This document shows positions 1-11,084 of a stretch of 64,000 nt of DNA, piece after piece. A program made the position numbers and the translations under genes. Below the pieces are notes generated by a model. The model searched no databases. It was given only the letters and a program-made list of their open reading frames with translations, and was not told the DNA's origin. The stretch comes from Megaleporinus macrocephalus (taxonomy: Eukaryota > Chordata > Actinopteri > Characiformes > Anostomidae): NCBI GenBank assembly GCA_021613375.1, contig CM038716.1, positions 9,437,766-9,501,765 of the forward strand, in the 5' to 3' direction. Each line of letters opens with the position of its first letter. Within the stretch, counting starts at the first letter, position 1.

Positions 1-625
1 TGACTGCTATGTTAGCTCCTTGGTTAGCTAGAGTAGGACACAGGCCACCACACTGCCCCATTAGACAGCATGCTGACTGCTATGTTAGCTCCTTGGTTAG
101 CTAGAGTAGGACACAGGCCACCCCGCTGCCCCATTAGACAGCACGCTGACTACTATGTTAGCTCCTTGGTTAGCTAGAGTAGAACACAGGCCACCCCACT
201 GACCCATTAGACAGCATGCTGACTACTATGTTAGCTCCTTGGTTAGCTAGAGTAGAACACAGGCCACCCCACTGCTCCATTAGACAGCATGCTGACTGCT
301 ATGTTAGCTCCTGGGTTAGCTAGAGTAGGACACAGGCCTCCCCACTGCTCCATTAGACAGCATGCTGACTGCTATGTTAGCTCCTGGGTTAGCTAGAGTA
401 GAACACAGGCCACCCCACTGCTCCATTAGACAGCATGCTGACTGCTATGTTAGCTCCTTGGTTAGCTAGAGTAGGACACAGGCCACCCCGCTGCTCCATT
501 AGACAGCATGCTGACTGCTATGTTAGCTCCTTGGCTAGCTAGAGCAGAACACAGGCCACCCCACTGTCCCATTAGACAGCATGCTGACTGCTATTTTAGC
601 TCCTTGGCTAGCTAGAGCAGAACAC

Positions 626-847
626 ATAATTATAATATTTATAATTCAATTTGACCATTTCGAGGAGTTATTAAAAGTAATTAAAAGGGTTTTTTTTGCT
701 GCATGAGTAAAAAATATATGCTATGCTACGATATATGTGTGTATATGTGGCTCCGCTTACACTGTGGTACAGATCGGACGACACGAAAAAGGCGCCATAC
801 AACTTCTGAGCGCACACACGTTAAGCAAAGACAGAAGTTTGTCTTTG
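626..847. other. 222-bp block interrupting the 73-bp satellite, copy 1
   Basis: The satellite breaks off after AGAACACA and resumes at TTAGCTCCTTGG; part of one unit is missing at the junction. The block starts AT-rich (TAATTATAATATTTATAATT), holds a run of eight T, and ends in a hairpin, CAAAGACA-GAAGTT-TGTCTTTG, at 826-847. I see no terminal inverted repeats or coding domain. It may be a transposable-element fragment, but I cannot name it. The 65-codon frame in it has no recognisable product. Confidence 0.8.
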
Positions 848-2701
848 TTAGCTCCTTGGCTAGCTATAGCAAAACACAGGCCACCACACTGCCCCATTAG
901 ACAGCATGCTGACTACTATGTTAGCTCCTGGGTTAGCTAGAGCAGAACACAGGCCACCCCACTGCCCCATTAGACAGCATGCTGACTACTATGTTAGCTC
1001 CTGGGTTAGCTAGAGTAGGACTCAGGCCACCCCACTGCCCCATAAGACAGCATGCTGACTGCTATGTTAGCTCCTGGGTTAGCTAGAGAAGGGCACAGGC
1101 CACCCACTGCTCCATTAGACAGCATGCTGACTGCTATGTTAGCTCCTGGGTTAGCTAGAGTAGGACACAGGCCACCCCACTGACCCATTAGACAGCATGC
1201 TGACTGCTATGTTAGCTCCTTGGTTAGCTAGAGTAGGACACAGGCCACCCCACTGCTCCATTAGACAGCATGCTGACTGCTATGTTAGCTCCTTGGTTAG
1301 CTAGAGTAGGACACAGGCCACCCCACTGACCCATTAGACAGCATGCTGACTGCTATGTTAGCTCCTGGGTTAGCTAGAGTAGGACACAGGCCACCCCACT
1401 GACCCATTAGACAGCATGCTGACTGCTATGTTAGCTCCTGGGTTAGCTAGAGTAGGACACAGGCCACCCCACTGACCCATTAGACAGCATGCTGACTGCT
1501 ATGTTAGCTCCTTGGTTAGCTAGAGTAGGACACAGGCCACCCCACTGCTCCATTAGACAGCATGCTGACTGCTATGTTAGCTCCTTGGTTAGCTAGAGTA
1601 GGACACAGGCCACCCCACTGACCCATTAGACAGCATGCTGACTGCTATGTTAGCTCCTGGGTTAGCTAGAGTAGGACACAGGCCACCACACTTCCCCATT
1701 AGACAGCATGCTGACTGCTATGTTAGCTCCTGGGTTAGCTAGAGTAGGACACAGGCCACCCCACTGCCCCATTAGACAGCATGCTGACTGCTATGTTAGC
1801 TCCTGGGTTAGCTAGAGTAGGACACAGGCCACCCCACTGACCCATTAGACAGCATGCTGACTACTATGTTAGCTTCTTGGTTAGCTAGAGTAGGACACAG
1901 GCCACCCCGCTGCCCCATTAGACAGCATGCTGACTACTATGTTAGCTTCTTGGTTAGCTAGAGTAGGACACAGGCCACCACACTGACCCATTAGACAGCA
2001 TGCTGACTGCTATGTTAGCTCCTGGGTTAGCTAGAGTAGGACACAGGCCACCACACTGACCCATTAGACAGCATGCTGACTGCTATGTTAGCTCCTGGGT
2101 TAGCTAGAGTAGGACACAGGCCACCCCACTGACCCATTAGACAGCTTGCTATCTGCTATGTTAGCTCCTTGGTTAGCTAGAGTAGGACACAGGCCTCCCC
2201 ACTGCTCCATTAGACAGCATGCTGACTGCTATGTTAGCTCCTTGGTTAGCTAGAGTAGGACACAGGCCACCCCGCTGCCCCATTAGACAGCATGCTGACT
2301 ACTATGTTAGCTCCTTGGTTAGCTAGAGTAGAACACAGGCCACCCCACTGACCCATTAGACAGCATGCTGACTACTATGTTAGCTCCTTGGTTAGCTAGA
2401 GTAGAACACAGGCCACCCCACTGCTCCATTAGACAGCATGCTGACTGCTATGTTAGCTCCTGGGTTAGCTAGAGTAGGACACAGGCCTCCCCACTGCTCC
2501 ATTAGACAGCATGCTGACTGCTATGTTAGCTCCTGGGTTAGCTAGAGTAGAACACAGGCCACCCCACTTCCCCATTAGACAGCATGCTGACTGCTATGTT
2601 AGCTCCTGGGTTAGCTAGACCAGAACACAGGCCACCACACTTCCCCATTAGACAGCATGCTGACTGCTATGTTAGCTCCTTGGCTAGCTAGAGCAGAACA
2701 C

Positions 2702-2923
2702 ATAATTATAATATTTATAATTCAATTTGACCATTTCGAGGAGTTATTAAAAGTAATTAAAAGGGTTTTTTTTGCTGCATGAGTAAAAAATATATGCTAT
2801 GCTACGATATATGTGTGTATATGTGGCTCCGCTTACACTGTGGTACAGATCGGACGACACGAAAAAGGCGCCATACAACTTCTGAGCGCACACACGTTAA
2901 GCAAAGACAGAAGTTTGTCTTTG
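2702..2923. other. 222-bp block interrupting the 73-bp satellite, copy 2
   Basis: This is a near-identical copy of the block at 626-847, displaced by exactly 2076 bp and carrying the same hairpin at its right end. The satellite units around it match those around copy 1. It was therefore carried along in a duplication of a large piece of the array rather than inserted twice. Confidence 0.85.
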
Positions 2924-4826
2924 TTAGCTCCTTGGCTAGCTATAGCAAAACACAGGCCACCACACTGCCCCATTAGACAGCATGCTGACTACTATGTTAG
3001 CTCCTGGGTTAGCTAGAGTAGGACTCAGGCCACCCCACTGCCCCATAAGACAGCATGCTGACTGCTATGTTAGCTCCTGGGTTAGCTAGAGAAGGGGCAC
3101 AGGCCACCCACTGCTCCATTAGACAGCATGCTGACTGCTATGTTAGCTCCTGGGTTAGCTAGAGTAGGACACAGGCCACCCCACTGACCCATTAGACAGC
3201 ATGCTGACTGCTATGTTAGCTTCTGGGTTAGCTAGAGTAGGACACAGGCCACCACACTTCCCCATTAGACAGCATGCTGACTGCTATGTTAGCTCCTGGG
3301 TTAGCTAGAGTAGGACACAGGCCACCCCACTGCCCCATTAGACAGCATGCTGACTGCTATGTTAGCTCCTGGGTTAGCTAGAGTAGGACACAGGCCACCC
3401 CACTGACCCATTAGACAGCATGCTGACTACTATGTTAGCTTCTTGGTTAGCTAGAGGTAGGACACAGGCCACCCCGCTGCCCCATTAGACAGCATGCTGA
3501 CTACTATGTTAGCTTCTTGGTTAGCTAGAGTAGGACACAGGCCACCACACTGACCCATTAGACAGCATGCTGACTGCTATGTTAGCTCCTGGGTTAGCTA
3601 GAGTAGGACACAGGCCACCACACTGACCCATTAGACAGCATGCTGACTGCTATGTTAGCTCCTGGGTTAGCTAGAGTAGGACACAGGCCACCCCACTGAC
3701 CCATTAGACAGCTTGCTATCTGCTATGTTAGCTCCTTGGTTAGCTAGAGTAGGACACAGGCCTCCCCACTGCTCCATTAGACAGCATGCTGACTACTATG
3801 TTAGCTCCTGGGTTAGCTAGAGTAGGACACAGGCCACCCCGCTGCCCCATTAGACAGCATGCTGACTGCTATGTTAGCTCCTTGGTTAGCTAGAGTAGGA
3901 CACAGGCCACCCCGCTGCCCCATTAGACAGCATGCTGACTGCTATGTTAGCTCCTTGGTTAGCTAGAGTAGGACACAGGCCACCCCGCTGCCCCATTAGA
4001 CAGCATGCTGACTACTATGTTAGCTCCTTGGTTAGCTAGAGTAGGACACAGGCCACCCCGCTGCCCCATTAGACAGCATGCTGACTGCTATGTTAGCTCC
4101 TTGGTTAGCTAGAGTAGGACACAGGCACCCCGCTGCCCCATTAGACAGCATGCTGACTGCTATGTTAGCTCCTTGGTTAGCTAGAGTAGGACACAGGCCA
4201 CCCCGCTGCCCCATTAGACAGCATGCTGACTGCTATGTTAGCTCCTTGGTTAGCTAGAGTAGGACACAGGCCACCCCGCTGCCCCATTAGACAGCATGCT
4301 GACTACTATGTTAGCTCCTTGGTTAGCTAGAGTAGGACACAGGCCACCCCGCTGCCCCATTAGACAGCATGCTGACTGCTATGTTAGCTCCTTGGTTAGC
4401 TAGAGTAGGACACAGGCCACCCCGCTGCCCCATTAGACAGCATGCTGACTGCTATGTTAGCTCCTTGGTTAGCTAGAGTAGGACACAGGCCACCCCGCTG
4501 CCCCATTAGACAGCATGCTGACTGCTATGTTAGCTCCTTGGTTAGCTAGAGTAGGACACAGGCCACCCCGCTGCCCCATTAGACAGCATGCTGACTACTA
4601 TGTTAGCTTCTTGGTTAGCTAGAGTAGGACACAGGCCACCACACTGACCCATTAGACAGCATGCTGACTGCTATGTTAGCTCCTGGGTTAGCTAGAGTAG
4701 GACACAGGCCACCACACTGCCCCATTAGACAGCATGCTGACTGCTATGTTAGCTCCTTGGTTAGCTAGAGTAGGACACAGGCCACCCCACTGCCCCATTA
4801 GACAGCATGCTGACTGCTATGTTAGC

Positions 4827-5643
4827 AGGACACTTCATCTTCATTATCTATCTATATCATGTGATATATACCTGTGGTATCAATGAGGTTTTTATGAAAT
4901 ATAGTAACGGTGAAAAACTGAGTGGTCCCACCGCAATTGCCACTGCATGTCCACGCTGAATGCTTGAAAAACGATACTTTAGAGTAGTAGGACAATGGGT
5001 AATGCAACTTGATTGTAATGTATTTGGCACGCAGTGGCCAGCAAGCACTGCTGAAGACGATTTATTAGCTGGAGTATGTGTGGCAGATTGTGGAACTGAT
5101 ATGCGCAGGATGGTAGATCACTGGTCCAGCGTGACGGCAGCCTAACGCTTTGTTCAGTTCCCTCTGAAACATGAGTACCATGTCTCTCCTGAAGGCTCTA
5201 CAGTAGGCTGCAAATTAGGATAATTAATTTCTGTTCACATTACTACATTTCAGCAATATACAATATAAAGTATATAGTGAAAATATATAGTGAAATGAAA
5301 CAATATCCTATATGGTGCAAAACTATACAATACACACTATATATACATAAGATATACAATGAATATAAAAGAATAAATATAAAAAGGAATAAACACAAGA
5401 AAACATAATATAACATAATATATTATGACATATTAGCAGATAGTTTGGCGTATATGACCATAGCAGTCACTGAGCTAGCAGCTATAACAGCATTAGCTGA
5501 ATACAGTTTTGTGTTAATACAGTTTTCTAGCAGTAGATATTATTCAGGAAATGGGCAGAAATGCAAGTAATTGGATATATAAATAAATATTAATATATAA
5601 ATTGCAATTAAATATCATGAAATGTAATAATAATTATACTTAA
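4827..5643. other. unique AT-rich spacer, nothing recognised
   Basis: The first 330 bases are mixed composition with only chance frames of about 60 codons. From about 5220 the sequence is strongly AT-rich with many TATA and ATAAT runs and no clear repeat period. A short stretch near 5199-5240 (CAGTAGGCTGCAAATTAGG) resembles 7030-7055. I see no gene. Confidence 0.6.
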
Positions 5644-6243
5644 TTACAGTGTCTCAGACATTAACCGGATAAAGTTGTAGAAGCGGAGTGAGATGTTTAT
5701 GTGCGTATGTGTGTTAATGAAGGTGTCTGTCAGTTCAGTCTCTGGTAGTTGAGGAATTTGATGGTTTGTGGGAAGAAACTGTTGCACAGTCTGGCTGTGA
5801 ATGCTCTGGTAGCTTCTTCCAGATGGTAGAAGAGATAACAGAGTGTGTGAGGGGCGTGTAGGGTCGTCTACAATGCTGTTGGCATTATGGATGCAGCTTG
5901 TGGTGTAAATGTCTGATGGAGGGAGGAGAGACCCCAATGAGCTTTTCAGCTGTCCTCACTATTGACTGAAGGGTCTTGTGGTCCGGGGCGTTGCAGTTCC
6001 CAAACCAGGCAGTGATGCAGCTGCTAAGGATGCTCTCTATCACGCCTCTGTAGAAGGTGGCAGGGATGGTGGGTGGATAAGATAAGCTTTTCTTAACTTC
6101 CATAGGAAGTACAGACTCTTGACTCTCGCTGGGCTTTCCTGGCTATGAAGCTGGTGTTCAGGGTCCAGGTGAAGTTCTCCGCTGGGTGAACACCAAGAAA
6201 CTTTGTGCTTGCAACAATCTCCACAGAGGAATTGACAGCAGAG
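5644..6243 (-). pseudogene. non-LTR retrotransposon reverse transcriptase, C-terminal fragment
   Basis: Read on the minus strand, this stretch encodes the end of a LINE ORF2 in broken frames. From 6243 downward I see TKFLGV, then a frame break near 6110, then FYRGVIESILSSCITAWFGN and TAEKLIGVS in the frame ending near 5885. After another shift near 5930 come DIYTTSCIH and LLPSGR. These motifs are typical of the thumb and tail of reverse transcriptases of the Jockey superfamily (L2/CR1-like) in fish; the exact clade is uncertain. At least three frame breaks and the loss of the catalytic palm, the endonuclease and the 5-prime part make it dead. It lies between the 73-bp satellite and its decayed relative. 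Confidence 0.85.
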
Positions 6244-6274
6244 TCAAACTTCCCTGAAGTTTCCTGTTACATAC

Positions 6275-6665
6275 AATGTTAGCTCCTTGGCTAACTTGAA
6301 GAGAACACGGGTGACCCCACTGCCCCATTGGCCTGTGAGCTAACTGCTATGTTAGCTACTTGGCTAACTGTAACAGCACACAGGTGACCCCACTGCCCCA
6401 TTAGCAAGCATACTACATTAGCTCCTTGGCTAACAGAAACAGCACACAGGTGACCCCACTGCCCCATTAGACAGTGAGCTAACTGCTATGTTAGCTACTT
6501 GGCTAACTGAAAAAACACACAGGTGACCCCACTGGCCCATTAGCAAGCATGCTACCTACTATGTTAGCTCCTTGGCTAACTGGAACAGCACACAGGTGAC
6601 CCTACTGCCCCATTAGCCAGTGGGCTATCTACTACGTTAGCCCCATTAGCCAAGATGCTGCTATG
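6275..6665. repeat. decayed relative of the 73-bp satellite
   Basis: Five or six degenerate units share TTAGCTCCTTGGCTAAC, ACACAGGTGACCCCACTG and CCCCATTAG with the array at 1-4826. Consistent differences (GTGACCCC for CCACCCC, GCTAACTG for GCTAGAG) mark it as a separate, older subfamily. Unit length is still close to 73 bp. A dead LINE lies directly to its left. Confidence 0.9.
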
Positions 6666-6710
6666 TGAGTCCTTGCCAGTTATATACATTCATTGTCTAT
6701 CAATATCATT

Positions 6711-6713
<3 letters not shown>

Positions 6714-6790
<77 letters not shown>

Positions 6791-6792
6791 TT
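6714..6792. repeat. (TA)n microsatellite with poly-T tail
   Basis: About 29 uninterrupted TA repeats run straight into 20 T residues. The tract follows the end of the decayed 73-bp array. No coding or regulatory meaning can be read from it. Confidence 0.95.
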
Positions 6793-7481
6793 AATAATAT
6801 CCTATTTTGAAGTTTCTTCCTGTAAACACATGTGCCCGATGACTCTTGCTGGTCGTTTTGATCTCTTCAAATAATGCACACAAAAACGAGGAAACACTTC
6901 CTGTTAATCCAGCATGTTTTATTCATATCTTGTCAGGGAACTACACAGATAGAGCCCGAGGCTGGATCTGTCTGTACAACTTTTCTTTTGGAGGGTCTGT
7001 ACAGTCTGTATGACATCTGCCTTACAGGGTGTACAGTAAGCTGCAAATTAGGCTTAATTCATGTTTGTGTTGCTCTTTTTATTTTTTATTTTTTACGCCC
7101 GACAGGCTCAGGATTGGCATGAGATTCAGATTTGCTCCAAATGTTGGATGTTGCCGGTGCCAACTGCCGAGAGTGGGTCTCTTGTTTATTGCGTGACAGC
7201 ATCATCGGTGTGTGAAGGTTGGAGGCTCATGCACACACTACGTCACCCAGCAGCTCAGAATGCTGGAAGGGGATCATGAACTGTCTGGTTCCATCTAGGT
7301 TGTGCAGGAACCTCACTTTGCTTCAAAAACCAGTTTTTGCAGAGTGTGAACAGTGGGTTGATGTGAGAGTGCTAGGTGTGTTTAAGAGTGCATACAAAAA
7401 ACAAAACCCTGTTAAACGTCATACCCTTTCCAAAACACTCATTGTGTTAAATACAGTCCGGCATCAACCAAAGCTAGCACC
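6793..7481. other. unique sequence, no gene recognised
   Basis: This stretch has ordinary composition. Three overlapping plus-strand frames of 72 to 98 codons between 6874 and 7515 have no recognisable domain. The bases at about 7030-7055 resemble 5199-5240, which also lies about 370 bp right of a 73-bp satellite block. Confidence 0.5.
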
Positions 7482-7857
7482 ACCTACCTACCTTCACCTA
7501 CCTGTGTACAGGTAAACTGTCTAACACTACCTTCACCTACCTGTGTACAGAAAAACTGTAACACTGCCTTCACCTACCTGTGTACAGGTAAACTATAACA
7601 CTACCTTCACCAACCTGTGTACAGGTAAACTGTAACACTACCTTCACCTACCTGTGTACAGGTAAACTGTAACACTACATTCCCCTACCTGTGTACAGGT
7701 AAACTGTCTAACACTACCTTCACCTACCTGTGTACAGATAAACTGTAACACTACCTTCACCTACCTGTGTACAGGTAAACTGTCTAACACTACCTTCACC
7801 TACCTGTGTACAGGTAAACTGTCTAACACTACCTTCACCTACCTGTGTACAGGTAAA
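7482..7857. repeat. 37-40-bp minisatellite, 10 copies
   Basis: Ten copies of a unit built on CTTCACCTACCTGTGTACAG followed by GTAAACTGT(CT)AACAC repeat with periods of 37 or 40 bp; the 3-bp difference is an optional TCT. Each unit holds an imperfect inverted repeat, TACCTGT-GT-ACAGGTA. Each also contains CAG/GTAAAC, which matches the vertebrate 5-prime splice-site consensus by chance of repetition. Confidence 0.93.
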
Positions 7858-8234
7858 AGTCTGATTGGTAGCCGTTAAAAGCAGAGGAACTGTGAGATAA
7901 AAGCACTAGTGGCTCTGTAGAGCCCTGGTCTTATTGGTTCCTCCACTCACACAATGGGAACATACTCAGATGTGGTCTTCTTGGGTCTTGGAGTGGTCTT
8001 TCAGCTTTATTCTATAACTTTAGATTTCCAAGAAGAATGGGTACGGCTCTTGGTCTGGCACCCAGGTGTCCATGACTTGGTATAAGTATTACTCTGAAGT
8101 CCCACAGTCATTTAAGCCTGAGGAACCCTACAGAGATACAAGTTCAGAAGAACTTGGTAGGACTTTTCAAGATTGATTACTTGCTCTCAGTGTTCACACT
8201 AACTTGTGTTCTCATTGGCCCCAACAAATGATCC
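7858..8234. other. unique sequence, nothing recognised
   Basis: Mixed-composition sequence without repeats or open frames of note. I see no motif I can support. Confidence 0.5.
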
Positions 8235-8706
8235 TCATAGATCCCTGTACATGACCGGTGGCACCACTGGTTCCTTAGAGAGGTGTTCTAATGAGGCCCT
8301 GGGGTCAAAGTCCCTAAAAGTCAGAGGATCCTTAAAATGGCCCCGGAAATAAAAATATATTGTATCATAAATGTTGATAGGCATCACAAAAGTTTTGGGC
8401 CTGGGCGCTGGCTCCACTGGCCCGGTCAGTAATCCAGCCATAGGCACAAGGATAACCATGAAGTAACAGCGGGTGCATCACTTTGAACTCACAGTCCGAC
8501 ATTCTGACGAAGATGACCATGAGATGGTAGCGGGATTCACTTTGAACTTTCGGTCGGGCACGGCGAGTGATCTGAGCACTTTGAGGCTTTTTGCTAAAGC
8601 AGGCTTTGATTAGAATTCGTCTGTAGATCTTCTGAAACTTCTTCAAGGGTTCCTGAGAAGACGGTGTTGTTAGATAATGGCGCCTTTTAAAGATAACACA
8701 GTCCAA
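8235..8706 (-). other. two overlapping unassigned frames, probably not a gene
   Basis: The minus strand is open in one frame over 8365-8706 (113 codons) and in another over 8235-8459 (74 codons). Composition is more protein-like than in the tandem arrays, with mixed charged and hydrophobic residues. I recognise no domain, and no splice or promoter context supports expression. A short direct duplication, ACCATGA...GCGGG...CACTTTGAACT, about 61 bp apart near 8455 and 8516 links the two frames. It may be a transposable-element remnant. Confidence 0.2.
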
Positions 8707-9129
8707 TTTGTAGAATGTAAGAGCTTAGGACCGACTCAGAGATAATTAATAGTGATAGCTGGTAATTACAGTCAGTACGTAAGAGTGTGAGAGTGTGAAA
8801 ATATGCAGAGCTGTCTATAAGTAATTGGACGCTGAAAGTTTTTGACTTTGTAGTGAAGGGGAAGTGTAGAATATCTGCATTACTTTGAAGATACTTGCTT
8901 GTCTATTAGTTATGTGTAGGAATTACTGCAATTTTATTACAGAAGACCCAAAAGTAAATGGACATTTGGCTGTTCGCTTTGGCTAGCTGCATAAAACTTA
9001 TGCACTGGAGCTCCAAGGTTTAGAGCTGATATGATAACGTTTTCTAGATCTCTCCCAAAGTCCAGGTTACAGTTTGTACATGAAATTTTCTGGGATGAAG
9101 ATATGATGAAGATGAACTTATGCCAGAAT
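8707..9129. other. probable Tc1-like element flank, undetermined
   Basis: The text CTATAAGTAATTGGAC near 8815 and a second AAGTAAATGGACATT near 8950 are reminiscent of the ends of some fish Tc1-like elements. The stretch at 9055-9090 (CCAAAGTCCAGGTTACAG) could be a worn transposase segment upstream of the KHGGGS motif that is amplified next door. The assignment is tentative. Confidence 0.3.
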
Positions 9130-10290
9130 GGCATGTGTCAGAGGAACAGGTTGATGGTTGAAGTGTGGAGAGGTCCTCTGAAGGAATTGCTCACAGTCTC
9201 AAGTGCATCATTAGTAAAGCATGGTGGCGGGAGTGCCATGTGTGGGGGCAACAGGTTTTCACCACACTCATTCTTCAATGTAATCTAATGTACAGATTGA
9301 TGGAATAGGAAAAGTTTGGAGAAGTCTTCTGAAGGAATCGTTCACAATCTGAAGTGCATCATCAGTGAAACGTGGCGCTGGTAGTGTCACATTTTCACCA
9401 CACTCATTCTTTATTCAAATCTAATATACAGGTTGATGGAATAGGGGAATTGTGGAGAAGTCACTGATTGCTCACAATCTCAAGTGCATCATCAGTGAAA
9501 TATGGTGGTGGTAGTGTCACGTGTGTCTGCAACAATTTGCCATTAAAATCTAATGTACAAGTTGATGGAATAGGAAAAGTGTGGAGAGGTCCTCTGATGG
9601 AATCGCTCACAATCTGAGATACATCATCAGTGAAGCATGGTGGTGGTAGTGTCACATTTTCACCACACTCATTCTTCATGGAATTCTAATGTACAGGTTG
9701 ATGGGATAAGGGAAGTGTGGAAAGGTCCTCTGAAGGAATCGCTCACAATCTAAAGTGCATCATTAGTGAAGCATGGCGGTGGTAGTGTCAAATGTGAGTG
9801 CAACAAGTTTTCACTGTACTTATTCTTTATGGAATTCTAATGTACAGGTTGATGGGATAAGGGAAGTGTGGAAAGGTCCTCTGAAGGAATCACTCACAAT
9901 CTCAAGTGCATCATCAGTGAAGCATGGTGGCGGGAGTGTCATATGTGGATACAACAAGTTTTTACCTCACTCATTTGTCATTTAAATGTAATGTGCATGT
10001 TGATGGAACAGGGGAATTGTGGAGAGGTCCTCTGATGTAATCGTTCACAAGCTCAAGTGCATCATCAGTGAAGCATGGCGGTGGTAGTGTCATGTGTGCC
10101 TGAAACAAGTTTTCACTGTACCCATTCTTCTTGGAATTCCAATGTACAGGTTGATAGTAAAGGAAAAGTGTGGAGAGGTCCTTTGAAGGAATTGCTCACA
10201 ATCTGAAATGCATCAACAGTGAAACATGGTGGTGGTAGTGTCATGTGCAGTTGCAACAGGTTTTCACTGATGATGTACCTGAATGAGTTC
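9130..10290 (+). repeat. roughly 150-bp tandem repeat of Tc1-like transposase sequence, 8 copies
   Basis: Eight units share GTACAGGTTGATGG, GTGTGGAGAGGTCCTCTGA, GTGCATCATCAGTGAAGCA and TGGTGGTGGTAGTGTCA. The ATGG of the glycine stretch recurs near 9221, 9371, 9502, 9637, 9773, 9924, 10075 and 10226, giving periods of 150, 130, 135, 136, 151, 151 and 151 bp. On the plus strand each unit encodes VKHGGGS or a worn version of it, the glycine-rich signature between the first two catalytic aspartates of Tc1-like transposases. The frame is broken by indels between units. This looks like one dead transposase segment that was tandemly amplified. Confidence 0.7.
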
Positions 10291-10887
10291 TGGAGGTCTT
10301 GCCTCTTTGCCAGAGAAAGAATGGGCTACCCCATGTGCAACCACTGCACCCCTCATTTTAGGTGAGGGCCTCTGTGTTGGTATTCTTTGTCCAGCAGAAG
10401 GCACTTGGCTTTACACCTGGATGAGACGGCAGCTGTGGTGATGTGGGCTGACTGTACTGTGGCTTACAGATCTCCTCAGAGTGGGCGTCACTATTGTCAG
10501 ACCATGCATGTTCAGAATCACTGTCATTACCACTGTTACCTGATTGAGGAGCGTGAACAGGTGAAGCTAGAGGCTGGTCAGAGCAGCTCCTACACGGTCT
10601 ACCCTCCACTTAACCCTAGTGTCCAGCTGTGGGCTGTTTAGTTTGTCTCACAGTCCATATAAATAAAGTGTCTGATTGATGCTGATGTAATGCTCTTGTT
10701 TGCCTGTGTAGCTTCTCTTCAGGATAAATCTCGGCTCAGCTCGTGTGAAAACAAAATCCCATCTGATCTGTTCCTGCTCGTGAGGGAGCAGCACACGCGG
10801 CCCTGGCTCGACATTCCGGTCTCACTTACAGTCCAGGCTTGCATGCATCGATCAAAAATCAATCCACACAAGAACAAATACGACCAT

Positions 10888-10890
<3 letters not shown>
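10291..10890. other. unique sequence with weak frames on both strands
   Basis: A plus frame at 10387-10641 (84 codons) and a minus frame at 10358-10609 (83 codons) overlap. The minus one contains an acidic patch, NDSDSEHAWSDNSDAHSEE, of a kind seen in some transposase N-termini, but no family can be assigned. A third plus frame from 10690 runs into the (TA)n tract and is artificial. Confidence 0.3.

Positions 10891-10976
<86 letters not shown>
10891..10976. repeat. (TA)43 microsatellite, left border of the 18-bp array
   Basis: Forty-three uninterrupted TA dinucleotides. A 110-bp spacer separates it from the 18-bp minisatellite, which has a second (TA)n tract on its other side. Confidence 0.97.
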
Positions 10977-10979
<3 letters not shown>

Positions 10980-11084
10980 TATATATCCCAGTCTCACAGC
11001 TTGCCATTTGTACAAATTCTGTCAAATTTATGAATACATATTTTTGATTTTCATAGATGCATTATAATATAAATGTGAAAATGG

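Larger units (their letters stand above)
1..4826. repeat. 73-bp satellite array, about 60 units
   Basis: Head-to-tail units of about 73 bp fill this stretch, each starting near TGACTGCTATGTTAGCTCC and ending near TTAGACAGCATGC. Units differ at a few fixed sites: CTTGG or CTGGG after GTTAGCTC, CCCCGC, CCCCAC or CCACAC in the middle, and GCCCC, GACCC or GCTCC before ATTAGACAGC. The array already runs at base 1, so its left end is outside the window, and it stops abruptly in GTTAGCAGGACACTTC. Units from 3781 to about 4590 are the most uniform, which suggests recent homogenisation. Two copies of an unrelated 222-bp block interrupt it. Short frames inside are chance openings. I do not recognise the family. 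Confidence 0.97.

Noticed and set aside
703..2976. Two identical 65-codon frames as a duplicated small gene
   Set aside because: Identity results from the 2076-bp duplication of the satellite block. The frame runs from the inserted block into satellite units and has no recognisable product.
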